Source: Planctomycetes bacterium MalM25
Lineage (GTDB): Bacteria; Planctomycetota; Planctomycetia; Pirellulales; Lacipirellulaceae
Direction of reading: 5' to 3'
Length of the DNA: 64,000 bases
Assembly (NCBI GenBank): GCA_007745835.1
Contig: CP036424.1
Span: 2,007,001-2,071,000 of the forward strand
The notes under the pieces are model-generated. The model did not search any database. It was not told the DNA's origin and saw only the letters and a list, made by a program, of their open reading frames with translations. Below, one piece after another: positions 1 to 8,322 of the stretch. The position numbers were made by a program, and so were the translations under genes. Each line of letters opens with the position of its first letter. The first letter of the stretch is position 1.

Positions 1-140
1 GATGGACATCCGCCGTCAAGAATCCGAGACGGGGAGTATAGACAAGCAAGGCATCAGGCTGTTCTCTACTAGATGCTGGCGGGGAGCCGATGGCGCGTGA
101 AACAGGCACCCTCCTATCCTTGGACTGATCTACCTTCTCA

Positions 141-608
141 TCACTGCGAGGTCAGCTCAACCAGCAACGTATTACCCTTTCCCGGCTCAACCTCTACCGT
201 GATGCCTGAGGTGCTAGCGACTGTGTATTTCTTCGGCAGTGATTTCGCAACAGCGGATATGGGAGCGCCTTCCATCGCAGGCGGCGGGAGGATGGTAACA
301 GGGTGCGATCCCACCTTTGCTCCATCGGAATCGGAGTAGGTTCCTAGTACAAAAGTACCATCAGGCTGTATCTCCCCTTTAGCCATCCTGCCCTCAGCAG
401 GTGTTACGAGAACGTAACCGTCCGTCAATGGTTCTCCATCAAGTGTTACGGAGCCATGGACCGGCGCTACGCCGTTGGAGTTCCCGCACCCAAGCGTCAA
501 GATTGCACACGCAGCCATTAGGAAAGTTGCTTCCCAGCAAGCTCTGGACAGCACGCTATGCTCGCCTACAGAACGGCGGATGTTTGCTGGGGGAACGGGT
601 GGCATCAT
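141..608 (-). CDS. Small lipoprotein with a carboxypeptidase-regulatory-like fold
   Basis: A 155-residue protein with a hydrophobic segment (about residues 24-40) ending in the lipobox LTLGC, so Cys41 should be lipidated and the protein exported and membrane-anchored. The mature part reads VHGSVTLDGEPLTDGYVLVTP followed by a short beta-rich body; this is the transthyretin-like or carboxypeptidase-regulatory layout that planctomycetes have in many copies, commonly encoded just downstream of DUF1559 genes. That is the arrangement here: it lies about 200 bp downstream of the DUF1559 gene on the same strand. Two adjacent ATG codons (608 and 605) could start it. The specific role is unknown. The family assignment is by motif appearance only. 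Confidence 0.75.
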   Translation of the reverse strand: MMPPVPPANIRRSVGEHSVLSRACWEATFLMAACAILTLGCGNSNGVAPVHGSVTLDGEPLTDGYVLVTPAEGRMAKGEIQPDGTFVLGTYSDSDGAKVGSHPVTILPPPAMEGAPISAVAKSLPKKYTVASTSGITVEVEPGKGNTLLVELTSQ

Positions 609-812
609 TCAGAAGTGTTGTGGGCTGCGGCTGTTCGAATTACTGCTGATCTCTTTCGCAAGGCAATTGCAATGTTGCGACGGTAGAAGACTTGATCTAT
701 CGGGCTCCGACCCATGGTGTTTTTTTGCCTAGCACCAATCGTGGATTTGCCGCGTCGTGAGTGAGTCAGCACCCCCTCGGCTACGGCACCGTGGCCTGCC
801 CGGCTACCCGGT

Positions 813-1910
813 CTATTGGTCGGTACCGACCTCACCCCCAGAGCGGCTTGCGTAGGCATAGAGCGTCCTCAGCTCAACGTCTTCGTTAATGAACCTGACC
901 GAGCCGTCAGCGAGAGCGAAGTGGCACCCACCCGGGTGTTCAGAACCGAAGCCGACATCGTTCCTTAGCGGCCCGGGCTGCGGGTTGCTGTTGATCGGGT
1001 ACGTCAGGTTGTGAGAGTTGTAGAACCAGGTTGTAGCGGCTCCTATCCACCAGCCGCGTATTCGCTGCTCACTCGGATCCCCGAATGCGTACTCTGCCAT
1101 GATGGCGGTGTGGCTCGAGCCGTCCGTGATCTTTCTGAATCCGACCTTGCCTTCAAAAGTAATCACGCCGTTTGTCGCCACCTTTCCCTCTCCGCCATTG
1201 TGGCAACGGCCGGCTCCAGTACCTTCAAGCATCTCGTAAGGGCTGGTCTCATCAATGCGGTTGCCACGGCCGCAGTAGTTCGGGATGTCCGTATCGGGGT
1301 AGGCGTCGGTGTTGGCACCAAGGATGGCGGGATAATGCGTCGCGGTCCCAAGGTCTTCAAATTCCCCACCGCTACCAAAATCGCCCGTGATAATCGGCTG
1401 TGTTCGGGCGTAGGAGGGGCACTTGAACTCTTCGATCGGAGTGGTGTCAATGAAGTCACGCACTTCCTGAGTTTGCCTGTCGTAGGCGAAGTTGGGATCG
1501 AAGATGTCTCTGACAGCGTCTAGTTCAACGTAGGGAGTCAAGAAGGCGAGATGGCTCCAGTTACCAGAGTCCCGCGCGTTGCGCTTCTCTTCTTGGGGCG
1601 AGAGTTTACCATTTGCCGGAGGAAAGACTCGGTTCGAGTCAACGTAGTTCTGGCAAGCGATCCCCAGCTGGCGTAGTTGGTTGGAGCATTGCGTCCGCCG
1701 CGCCGCTTCACGCGCTGCCTGGACGGCGGGCAGTAGCAGCGCCACCAGGATCCCGATGATGGCGATCACTACCAAGAGCTCGACCAAAGTGAAGCCTTTA
1801 GATTGGCCTCGGGAAGCGGAAAGCGGGCTCCTGGCTGTATGCATTTCCCGGCCGAGTATGTTTCGGCTCAGGACTTCTGCCGACTCGCAGGCTAGATGGT
1901 GGGACATCAT
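813..1910 (-). CDS. DUF1559 (SBP_bac_10-like) protein with type IV pilin-like N-terminus
   Basis: The N-terminus carries a prepilin cleavage motif ([10 protein letters not shown]) followed by a long hydrophobic helix and the [10 protein letters not shown] segment, the hallmark of planctomycete DUF1559 proteins. The body has conserved aromatic and Cys positions and ends with the typical 'FALADGSVRFI' block. The ATG at 1910 is preferred because GGGAG lies six bases upstream; an internal ATG at 1844 would shorten the leader to a normal prepilin length. These proteins are expected to be processed by prepilin peptidase and displayed at the cell envelope, but their function is not established. The lipoprotein downstream is probably co-transcribed. 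Confidence 0.9.
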   Translation of the reverse strand: MMSHHLACESAEVLSRNILGREMHTARSPLSASRGQSKGFTLVELLVVIAIIGILVALLLPAVQAAREAARRTQCSNQLRQLGIACQNYVDSNRVFPPANGKLSPQEEKRNARDSGNWSHLAFLTPYVELDAVRDIFDPNFAYDRQTQEVRDFIDTTPIEEFKCPSYARTQPIITGDFGSGGEFEDLGTATHYPAILGANTDAYPDTDIPNYCGRGNRIDETSPYEMLEGTGAGRCHNGGEGKVATNGVITFEGKVGFRKITDGSSHTAIMAEYAFGDPSEQRIRGWWIGAATTWFYNSHNLTYPINSNPQPGPLRNDVGFGSEHPGGCHFALADGSVRFINEDVELRTLYAYASRSGGEVGTDQ

Positions 1911-2317
1911 CACAAACTCCCTTTTTGAGCTCAGGTCGATAACGATCGAGAAGTCCAGTCAAGAAAAGTCCCCCATAAGCGACCGGTCGCCCCAGAATGG
2001 GCGATAACTTACGAGGAGGGTGTCCAGCGGGACTCGGCTTGGAATCCACCGCCGACAATCAGAACGTCACCCTTGACCCAATTTGGACACGCAATCCGGG
2101 CCCATAGCGGAAAAGCAGCGGCGTGCGGCAGGCCGCACGCCGCTGCTAGATTCTGCTAAGCTTGCCAGGCGACGCCCGCAGGCAGAAGCTCGCCTCCTAG
2201 GCTTCGCTGGCCGATTACAACGGTAATGGTGCGACCGCAACGGCTTACGCATGCAATTTGGACGCTTCTAGCAACATTAGCCGTCCATATCCCGGCCGTG
2301 AGGGCGTTCTCTAGTTG
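1911..2317. other. Divergent intergenic region with a strong hairpin
   Basis: About 400 bp between the divergent DUF1559 and sigma-factor genes. It must contain the promoters of both, but no convincing -35/-10 pair was recognised. The only clear structure is the perfect hairpin at 2114-2147. No supported coding sequence was seen. Confidence 0.5.
2114..2147 (-). terminator. Perfect 15-bp stem hairpin followed by T4 on the minus strand
   Basis: Two perfectly complementary 15-base arms (2114-2128 and 2133-2147) enclose a 4-base loop. Read on the minus strand the second arm is followed by TTTTCC, so it resembles an intrinsic terminator for leftward transcription. No minus-strand gene lies just upstream of it, so it may insulate the DUF1559 gene from leftward antisense transcription, or it may be the relic of a lost gene. 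Confidence 0.45.
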
Positions 2318-2875
2318 ATGGACAAGCCCCAGGCACAACCCGGCTCAATAGCGGACCAGCAGAGGTACGAGCTGTTCGTACGGAATTTGCTGGAGCACGA
2401 GCCACGAGTACGGGCATTCCTGAGGGGCCTGCTGCCAAGTTGGCAGGATGCGGCCGAGGTGACGCAGGAAGCTAGCTTGGTGGCGTGGCGCAAATTTTCG
2501 GACTTTGAGGAGGGGACCTCGTTCGGCGGCTGGTTCCTGACCATCGCTCGGTACGAAGCCATGGCCTACCGTCGTCGCCAAGCGAGGTCGCCACTCGTGT
2601 TTTCCGACGCGGTTTGGGATCTCCTGGCAGAAGAGACCACGGAAGCAGAGGAAGAGCAGGTGCGGCACAGGCAGCTTGAGAGCTGCCTGGACACACTCGA
2701 CTCAAGGCAGCGTGAACTGCTCATGAAGGTTTACTCGTCGGGTGTGGTTATGCGTGAAGTTGCAAAACAGTACGGCAAAAGCGAGCAAGCGTTCTACAAG
2801 GTAGTTCAACGTCTCCGCGCGTCTCTCCTCAAGTGCATCTCAAAAGCGAAGGCTATGGAGGGCTGTGATGTCTGA
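2318..2875 (+). CDS. ECF-type RNA polymerase sigma factor
   Basis: A 185-residue sigma-70 family protein. Region 2 is recognisable in the 'LPSWQDAAEVTQEASLVAWRKF' stretch and the following FGGWFLTIARYEAMAYRRR, and region 4 in the C-terminal helix-turn-helix (VVMREVAKQYGKSEQAFYK). Its size and sequence style match the planctomycete/verrucomicrobial ECF group usually encoded beside a FecR-like membrane regulator, as here. The ATG at 2318 is chosen over the TTG one codon earlier. The stop overlaps the start of the FecR gene by 8 bases, implying translational coupling. Its regulon is unknown; the downstream rhamnosidase and sulfatase genes are plausible targets. Confidence 0.9.
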   Translation: MDKPQAQPGSIADQQRYELFVRNLLEHEPRVRAFLRGLLPSWQDAAEVTQEASLVAWRKFSDFEEGTSFGGWFLTIARYEAMAYRRRQARSPLVFSDAVWDLLAEETTEAEEEQVRHRQLESCLDTLDSRQRELLMKVYSSGVVMREVAKQYGKSEQAFYKVVQRLRASLLKCISKAKAMEGCDV

Positions 2876-4496
2876 AGCTGACCTCAGATCTTTAATCGGA
2901 TTGTGGCTTGACGGCCGGATCGAGGAACTGGAATCTAAAAGGCTGCAGCAAGAGCTCCTGAAGTCGGCGTCGGCCAGGTCGTTGTTTCGCAGGTACGCGA
3001 ATCTCGATTCCCTACTCCACGAGGTGGCAGACACGAGCGGCATGCTTGGGTCTTCTCCGTTGAGGCCTCACGCTGCGGGTCAAGCAACGACTCCGTACGT
3101 GGCCTCTATGCAAGCCACATTGCCGTTCGCTAAGCACACCGAGAGACGACGGAATCGGCTCGAACAAGCGGTCGGCTGGATGGCCGCCTGTGCGGCGGGC
3201 GCACTGCTCGGAGTTTCGTTGCTGAGCCTCTACGGCTCTCGGGATCTGATCGCTACGCAGGCCGCCGAGTCGCCTGAGAGCGTGGGCACGATCCACCCCG
3301 TGAGCAGGTCCCCTGTGAGGAAGCCACCCGCTCCCGTTGCGACTCTCTCTCTCGCCGATTTGGCTCAGTGGGATAGCGCGCCACGCAAGGTTGGCGAAGC
3401 CCTCCATGAGGGCGAAACCATCAGCCTGAACAGCGGCAAGGTGCGCGTTAGCATCGGCTACGGGGCAGAAATCGTTGCTGATGCCCCTTTGTCCTTGACG
3501 TTCCTGTCACGGCGTCGCGTAAAACTGCACCACGGCCATGTCGCCGTCGATGTGGCGCCGTGGGCGAAGGGCTTCACGGTAGAGACCGAGGACATGGATG
3601 TAGTCGATCTCGGAACCACGTTCACCGTCTCCGCTTCGCCCGGCACCAAATCGGAAGCTGCCGTGCTCAAAGGTATGGTGCGGGTTCACCCATCAAGAGC
3701 TAGTAACGGATCGCGGCGGGGCGTCCTAGTTACTGAGGGCGAGCAGGTGTCTATCAACGAGAATGGTTTCACCAGGGAGTCGCACCCCCACGAGGTGGAC
3801 CAGCTGCTTCGCGACCTCGACTTCGGTGCAACCGAACGCTACCGGCCGGTGGCTCTGCATAATACGGGTTATGGTCTTTCTGTAGGCGACGAGGACATGC
3901 ACTGGAAGGTGATAGCCGGTCCCAGTGGAGACGTGAAGCCTCCACAGTTCGCCACGGTGTGCCTGCCCCACGAGAGATACCTTCCCAACAACTCTGAAAC
4001 GTCGCAGTGGGTTTCCGTCGCCGACTGGCAGTCCGCTAGAGCCAACTCCACCTATACGTTCCAGGCGGAGTTCGACCTCGCTGGATACGACTTGGCCACG
4101 ATGCAGCTGTTCGGCCGGTTCTTGGCCGACAACGGGGTTACGGCGGTGCGCGTTAATGGCGAACCCATTCCTGTCCGGTCATGGGTTGATAACACCGAGT
4201 ACCAACCCTTCAAGTTGCCTCAGTTTCGGTTCGTCAACATCACGGAGGGGCTCATGCAGGGCAGGAACGTCATCGAAGTCGATGTCCGTAACGGCATGCA
4301 ACGCACCTGGGACGATGAAGCGAAGGCTGCTCTTCTTAGCGCCATCCCTAACCCGATGGCGCTGCGCGTCGAGTGGTACGCATTCGGTCGGCGCCATAGT
4401 GTCGCAAAGGTTGGGGGTCACCCTAGACGGCTCATGCACCCGGCAGGCAATCGGACCCCGTTGATCACACTCGCTGGCTTGGCTCGTGGCATGTAA
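2868..4496 (+). CDS. FecR-like anti-sigma factor with appended C-terminal domain
   Basis: About 542 residues. A cytoplasmic N-terminal helical segment (about residues 1-50, with SLIGLWLDGRIEELESKRL) should bind the sigma factor. A single membrane helix follows (about 104-125, WMAACAAGALLGVSLLSLYG), then a FecR domain in the periplasm (about 180-300, with the typical VDLGTTFTV and VLKGMVRV blocks). The last 200 residues form a beta-rich region with several Trp residues that could be a carbohydrate-binding or jelly-roll domain. The ATG at 2868 has GGAGG seven bases upstream and overlaps the sigma gene. The appended domain may let the protein sense an extracytoplasmic ligand and release the sigma factor; this is inferred from architecture. 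Confidence 0.85.
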   Translation: MSEADLRSLIGLWLDGRIEELESKRLQQELLKSASARSLFRRYANLDSLLHEVADTSGMLGSSPLRPHAAGQATTPYVASMQATLPFAKHTERRRNRLEQAVGWMAACAAGALLGVSLLSLYGSRDLIATQAAESPESVGTIHPVSRSPVRKPPAPVATLSLADLAQWDSAPRKVGEALHEGETISLNSGKVRVSIGYGAEIVADAPLSLTFLSRRRVKLHHGHVAVDVAPWAKGFTVETEDMDVVDLGTTFTVSASPGTKSEAAVLKGMVRVHPSRASNGSRRGVLVTEGEQVSINENGFTRESHPHEVDQLLRDLDFGATERYRPVALHNTGYGLSVGDEDMHWKVIAGPSGDVKPPQFATVCLPHERYLPNNSETSQWVSVADWQSARANSTYTFQAEFDLAGYDLATMQLFGRFLADNGVTAVRVNGEPIPVRSWVDNTEYQPFKLPQFRFVNITEGLMQGRNVIEVDVRNGMQRTWDDEAKAALLSAIPNPMALRVEWYAFGRRHSVAKVGGHPRRLMHPAGNRTPLITLAGLARGM

Positions 4497-4737
4497 GCCA
4501 TTCGTTCTGGCGAGGGGCGTCTCGTCCCCCTGCTGGATGACGCACAATCTACTGTTCAGTGACCGTCGGATTCGACACCGTAGGCGCATGCGACCAGCCT
4601 TTTGTCGGCTCTCAGACTGCAGGCTCCCAATGGACTATGATGGATGCACTAAGCGGTCTATGGCTGGATTAAGTGGTGCACTCCACCTTGGAACGCCTGG
4701 GCATGCATAGAAGAAGCGAGCAGGATTAACACCACGA

Positions 4738-6645
4738 ATGATAATTCCACAGCTTTCCACTGCCTGGATCTTCGCTGCAGCGCTGCTCGCTTATGGCAGT
4801 GTGGCAATTCCGAGCTGCGCAGAGCCGCCCGAAGCATCGGTAAAGCACAAGGTCGCCAGTCGCGGAACCTACCGCTCCCCTCGCGTCGCAAGCTCAGTCG
4901 ATTCGCTCTCCTTTGCGTTCGACTTTGTCGCGCTCACGCGACAAAGTCCGATGGCAATCAGCAGTCAGCCAGATGGCGATCTGCTGATTGATTTCGGGCG
5001 TGTCGCTTTCGGCAATATCGAGTTCACTCCTCCGGAAGGATGCGAGGGCGAGGTCGTCGTGCGTTTTGGCGAGAAGCTGAGCGACGACGGGTCGATCGAT
5101 CGGGATCCGCCCGGTACGGTGCGTTTCAGCGAGGTGGCAATCAAAGCCAAGCCGGGGGAGAGAGTCATCGTAGCGCCACCGGCCGATGAGCGGAACACAC
5201 AGGAGGGCAACCGCCAGGGGCGATACGGGAATACCGCTCCCCCGGCGGTCTTAACGCCGCCCGAGTGGGGTGTTCTCACGCCATTCCGGTGGGTTGAAAT
5301 CGAGGGCGTTACGGATGATCTGTGCGTCGGCCACATCTCTCGTCGCGCTGCCTTCCCCAGAGGCTGGGACGACAACGCCGCTTCGTTTGCGTGCTCCGAT
5401 GAGACCCTCAACCAAGTCTGGGAACTCTGCCACTACTCCATTAAGGCAACCCTTTTCTCGGGCATCTACGTCGATGGCGACCGGGAGCGGATCCCATATG
5501 AAGCCGACGCTTACCTGAACCAATTAAGCGATTACTACACGAGCGGCGATCCGGCGGCGGCTCGGCGGACTTTCGAATGGCTGATGGAGTACCCGACTTG
5601 GCCTTCGGAGTGGGCGCCCCACATGGTGTTCATGGCCCACGCCGACTGGATGCACTTCGGGGACATCGACTGGCTCACACGGCAATACGAAGGCCTGAAA
5701 TCGAAGACGCTCATCGAAAGATGCAACGACACGGCACTCGTTCAAAGCAGCCAACGCCAAATCGAATGGAACGACATCGTTGATTGGCCGCCGCAAGAAC
5801 GCGATGGCCACGTCCAATCCGAAGTGAACACCGTCGTCAACGCGTTCCATCTGGCAGCTGTCACCAAGATGGTGGAACTGGCCGAGGTGGTCGGAGCCCA
5901 CTCCGACGCGGTGAAGTATGCGAAGCACGCTGACCGGGCGAAGGAGGCCTTCAACAGCCAACTGTTCGACGCCGAGCGCGGGCTGTACCGCGACGGCCGC
6001 AATGTCGACCACAACTCCTTGCACGCGAGCTTCTTCCCTCTGGCCTTTGGTCTTGTCGACGAGGAGCATCGCGAATCAGTCACGGATTGGCTGATCAATC
6101 GCGGGATGCAATGTTCGGTCTACGCCTCGCAGTACTTGCTTGAAGCGCTCTTTGAGAACGGGGCCGGCGAGGCCGCGGTCGAGATGATGATCGCTCCGGG
6201 CGACAGGAGTTGGCGGCACATGCTCGACTCCGACGCGACAATCACGTGGGAGGCATGGAACGTTGAGGCCAAGGCCAACCTCGATTGGAACCACGCCTGG
6301 GGAGCGGCCCCCGCCAACCTGCTCCCACGATACGTCCTGGGCGTACAGCCCCTCAGCCCCGGCTGGGATCGAGCGATTATACGCCCGCACACGAGTGGTC
6401 TCGAGTTCGCACGGGGGGTGACTCCCACGCAGCATGGGCCGATCAGAATCGATTGGCGTAATTCCGATGATTTCAAGATGCGGGTAGAACTGCCCGAGGG
6501 GGTTTCGGCCGAGGTGCATGTCCCATCAGTTCCCAACGCCATCAGCGTCTTCGTCAACAATCACCAAGTCGAGGCCGTGCTCGAAGGCGGCTACTGGAAG
6601 CTTGTCGAAGAGTTGGCAGGTAATTCGGTGATCGAAGTTCGCTAG
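4738..6645 (+). CDS. GH78-like alpha-L-rhamnosidase (six-hairpin glycosidase)
   Basis: A 635-residue protein with an N-terminal signal-like segment (about 1-28) and a short beta-sandwich region. An (alpha/alpha)6 catalytic region carries the motif VDGDRERIPYEADAYLNQ (about residues 245-262), characteristic of one branch of family 78 rhamnosidases, where the acidic residues line the active site. A late WEAWN block and a C-terminal beta-sandwich ending in VEVHVP-like strands complete the usual layout. It should release terminal alpha-L-rhamnose from an oligosaccharide in the periplasm or outside the cell. The sulfatase that follows supports a sulfated substrate. It is shorter than the 995-residue paralogue nearby because it lacks the extra N-terminal domains. 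Confidence 0.85.
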   Translation: MIIPQLSTAWIFAAALLAYGSVAIPSCAEPPEASVKHKVASRGTYRSPRVASSVDSLSFAFDFVALTRQSPMAISSQPDGDLLIDFGRVAFGNIEFTPPEGCEGEVVVRFGEKLSDDGSIDRDPPGTVRFSEVAIKAKPGERVIVAPPADERNTQEGNRQGRYGNTAPPAVLTPPEWGVLTPFRWVEIEGVTDDLCVGHISRRAAFPRGWDDNAASFACSDETLNQVWELCHYSIKATLFSGIYVDGDRERIPYEADAYLNQLSDYYTSGDPAAARRTFEWLMEYPTWPSEWAPHMVFMAHADWMHFGDIDWLTRQYEGLKSKTLIERCNDTALVQSSQRQIEWNDIVDWPPQERDGHVQSEVNTVVNAFHLAAVTKMVELAEVVGAHSDAVKYAKHADRAKEAFNSQLFDAERGLYRDGRNVDHNSLHASFFPLAFGLVDEEHRESVTDWLINRGMQCSVYASQYLLEALFENGAGEAAVEMMIAPGDRSWRHMLDSDATITWEAWNVEAKANLDWNHAWGAAPANLLPRYVLGVQPLSPGWDRAIIRPHTSGLEFARGVTPTQHGPIRIDWRNSDDFKMRVELPEGVSAEVHVPSVPNAISVFVNNHQVEAVLEGGYWKLVEELAGNSVIEVR

Positions 6646-6846
6646 GGTGTACTGTGCTTGCACAGCAGCTCGAAGGACGAGGCCCTCAGGGGTTACCGAA
6701 TTCGCATCTACTGCGGCTTCGTTGACGGAGGTCTGCGCCATCCGCCAGCCCTCTTTGGCTGTGCGCCTTTATTGCTAAGCAACAATTGGCCTGTGCTGCA
6801 CCCAATCCCAAAGGTGCATCACCATTTCTAGCTGAGCTGATTCGAC

Positions 6847-8265
6847 ATGCTGCACCGAGCTACTCTCCTGGTCGTGCTCATCGCCACTGGCTCCCTCGGC
6901 GCGCATGCCCGTCCGAACGTGCTGCTCATCGCCGTTGACGACATGAACGACTGGGTCGGCTTTCTGAATGGGCATCCCCAGGTGAAGACGCCCCACATGG
7001 ATCGCCTGGCGAGCCGAGGGGTGGTCTTTTCCAACGCCCACTGCGCGGCTCCGCTGTGCGGCCCTTCGAGGGCCGCCGTCTTCAGCGGCAAACAGCCCTT
7101 TAATACCGGCGTTTGCAACAACCGTCAGCAGATCCGCAAGCTGCACCCCCAATTGGTTCTGCTCCCGGAGCACTTCCACGCCCATGGCTACCGAACGTTA
7201 GGCACAGGGAAGCTGATGCACCGCAAGTTTAACGATCTCTATGAAGAGACGTTCTACCCCGAGCAACGCTGGAGTCCCTACGCTAGCAAAGAGCCGCAGA
7301 AGGCCGAGCCCCGATTCGCACTGCGTCCCTTAAACGGAATGCCCAACGATCGGCAGGAGCTGCAACCCGGACGGTTTAGCTCCTTCGATTGGGGGGCGGT
7401 TGACGTGCCGGATGGCGAGATGGGCGATGGCAAAGTTGGTGCCTGGGCGGCGAGCAAGCTGCAGCACCAGGGCGAGTCGGGTCAGCCGTTCTTCCTGGCG
7501 GTGGGATTCTATCGACCCCACATACCGCTGTACGCGCCTCAGGAGTATTTCAACCTCTACCCGATCGACTCAACCGTAGCGCCGGAGGTTCCGGCCAACG
7601 ACTTTTCCGACTTGGGTGCGCCCGCAATCGAGTTAGCTCATTCGATCCAAACGGCGGGTCTCCACGAAAGCGTGCTCAGACACGGCCGGTGGAAGGAAGC
7701 GGTCGCAGCGTACTTGGCGTGCATCTCTTTCGTCGACGCGCAGATCGGCAATCTGCTCGATGCGCTCGACAGCGGCCCCTATGCGGACAACACCGTTGTC
7801 GTGCTGTGGAGTGACCATGGCTGGCACCTCGGAGAGAAAGAGCACTGGGGAAAAACAACCGGATGGGAGCGATCGACGCGCGTGCCACTTATTATCGTAC
7901 CCGCGAACGAGGGCCAAGCAATTTGCCGGGTGGGCGAACAATGCGGCGAGCCTGTAAGCCTGATCGATCTCTATCCGACACTGATCGATCTGTGTGACCT
8001 GCCAACGATGGCGGGGTTGGATGGCGAGTCTCTTACGCCACGGTTGCGTCAACCAGAGGCCGAGTCGAAACGCACTGTAGTCACCTGCGTAAAAAAAGGC
8101 GTGTACTCTGCGCGGAGCCGGCGTTGGCGACTGATCCAGTACGCAGATGGATCAGAAGAGCTATACGACCACCAAAACGACCCCAACGAATGGTATAACG
8201 TGGCGGCAGACGATCGCTTCACGGCCATAAAGGAAAGTCTCTCCAGTGTGATGCCTAACCAATAG
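6847..8265 (+). CDS. S1 family sulfatase (iduronate-2-sulfatase-like)
   Basis: A 472-residue arylsulfatase-fold enzyme with a short signal peptide (about 1-20). The metal-binding DD pair is in IAVDDMNDW (residues 31-32). The formylglycine motif is CGPSR with Cys71, which fits the canonical C-x-P-S-R that anaerobic or FGE-type maturation would convert to formylglycine. The later WSDHGWHLGEKEHWGK block supplies further metal and sulfate ligands and is typical of the iduronate-2-sulfatase-like branch. It should remove sulfate esters from a polysaccharide. It sits between two rhamnosidase genes on the same strand, which fits sequential desulfation and rhamnose release. The exact substrate cannot be read from the sequence. 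Confidence 0.93.
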   Translation: MLHRATLLVVLIATGSLGAHARPNVLLIAVDDMNDWVGFLNGHPQVKTPHMDRLASRGVVFSNAHCAAPLCGPSRAAVFSGKQPFNTGVCNNRQQIRKLHPQLVLLPEHFHAHGYRTLGTGKLMHRKFNDLYEETFYPEQRWSPYASKEPQKAEPRFALRPLNGMPNDRQELQPGRFSSFDWGAVDVPDGEMGDGKVGAWAASKLQHQGESGQPFFLAVGFYRPHIPLYAPQEYFNLYPIDSTVAPEVPANDFSDLGAPAIELAHSIQTAGLHESVLRHGRWKEAVAAYLACISFVDAQIGNLLDALDSGPYADNTVVVLWSDHGWHLGEKEHWGKTTGWERSTRVPLIIVPANEGQAICRVGEQCGEPVSLIDLYPTLIDLCDLPTMAGLDGESLTPRLRQPEAESKRTVVTCVKKGVYSARSRRWRLIQYADGSEELYDHQNDPNEWYNVAADDRFTAIKESLSSVMPNQ

Positions 8266-8322
8266 CCGGTTGCTCGCACCGATGGGACCGCTTCCGTAAA
8301 AAAACAGGATCTACCTCGGTAT

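Noticed and set aside
2205-2240. Possible relic of a dockerin-like loop (ADYNGNG) on the plus strand
   Set aside because: Only seven residues match and the following positions do not fit the module; too short to support.
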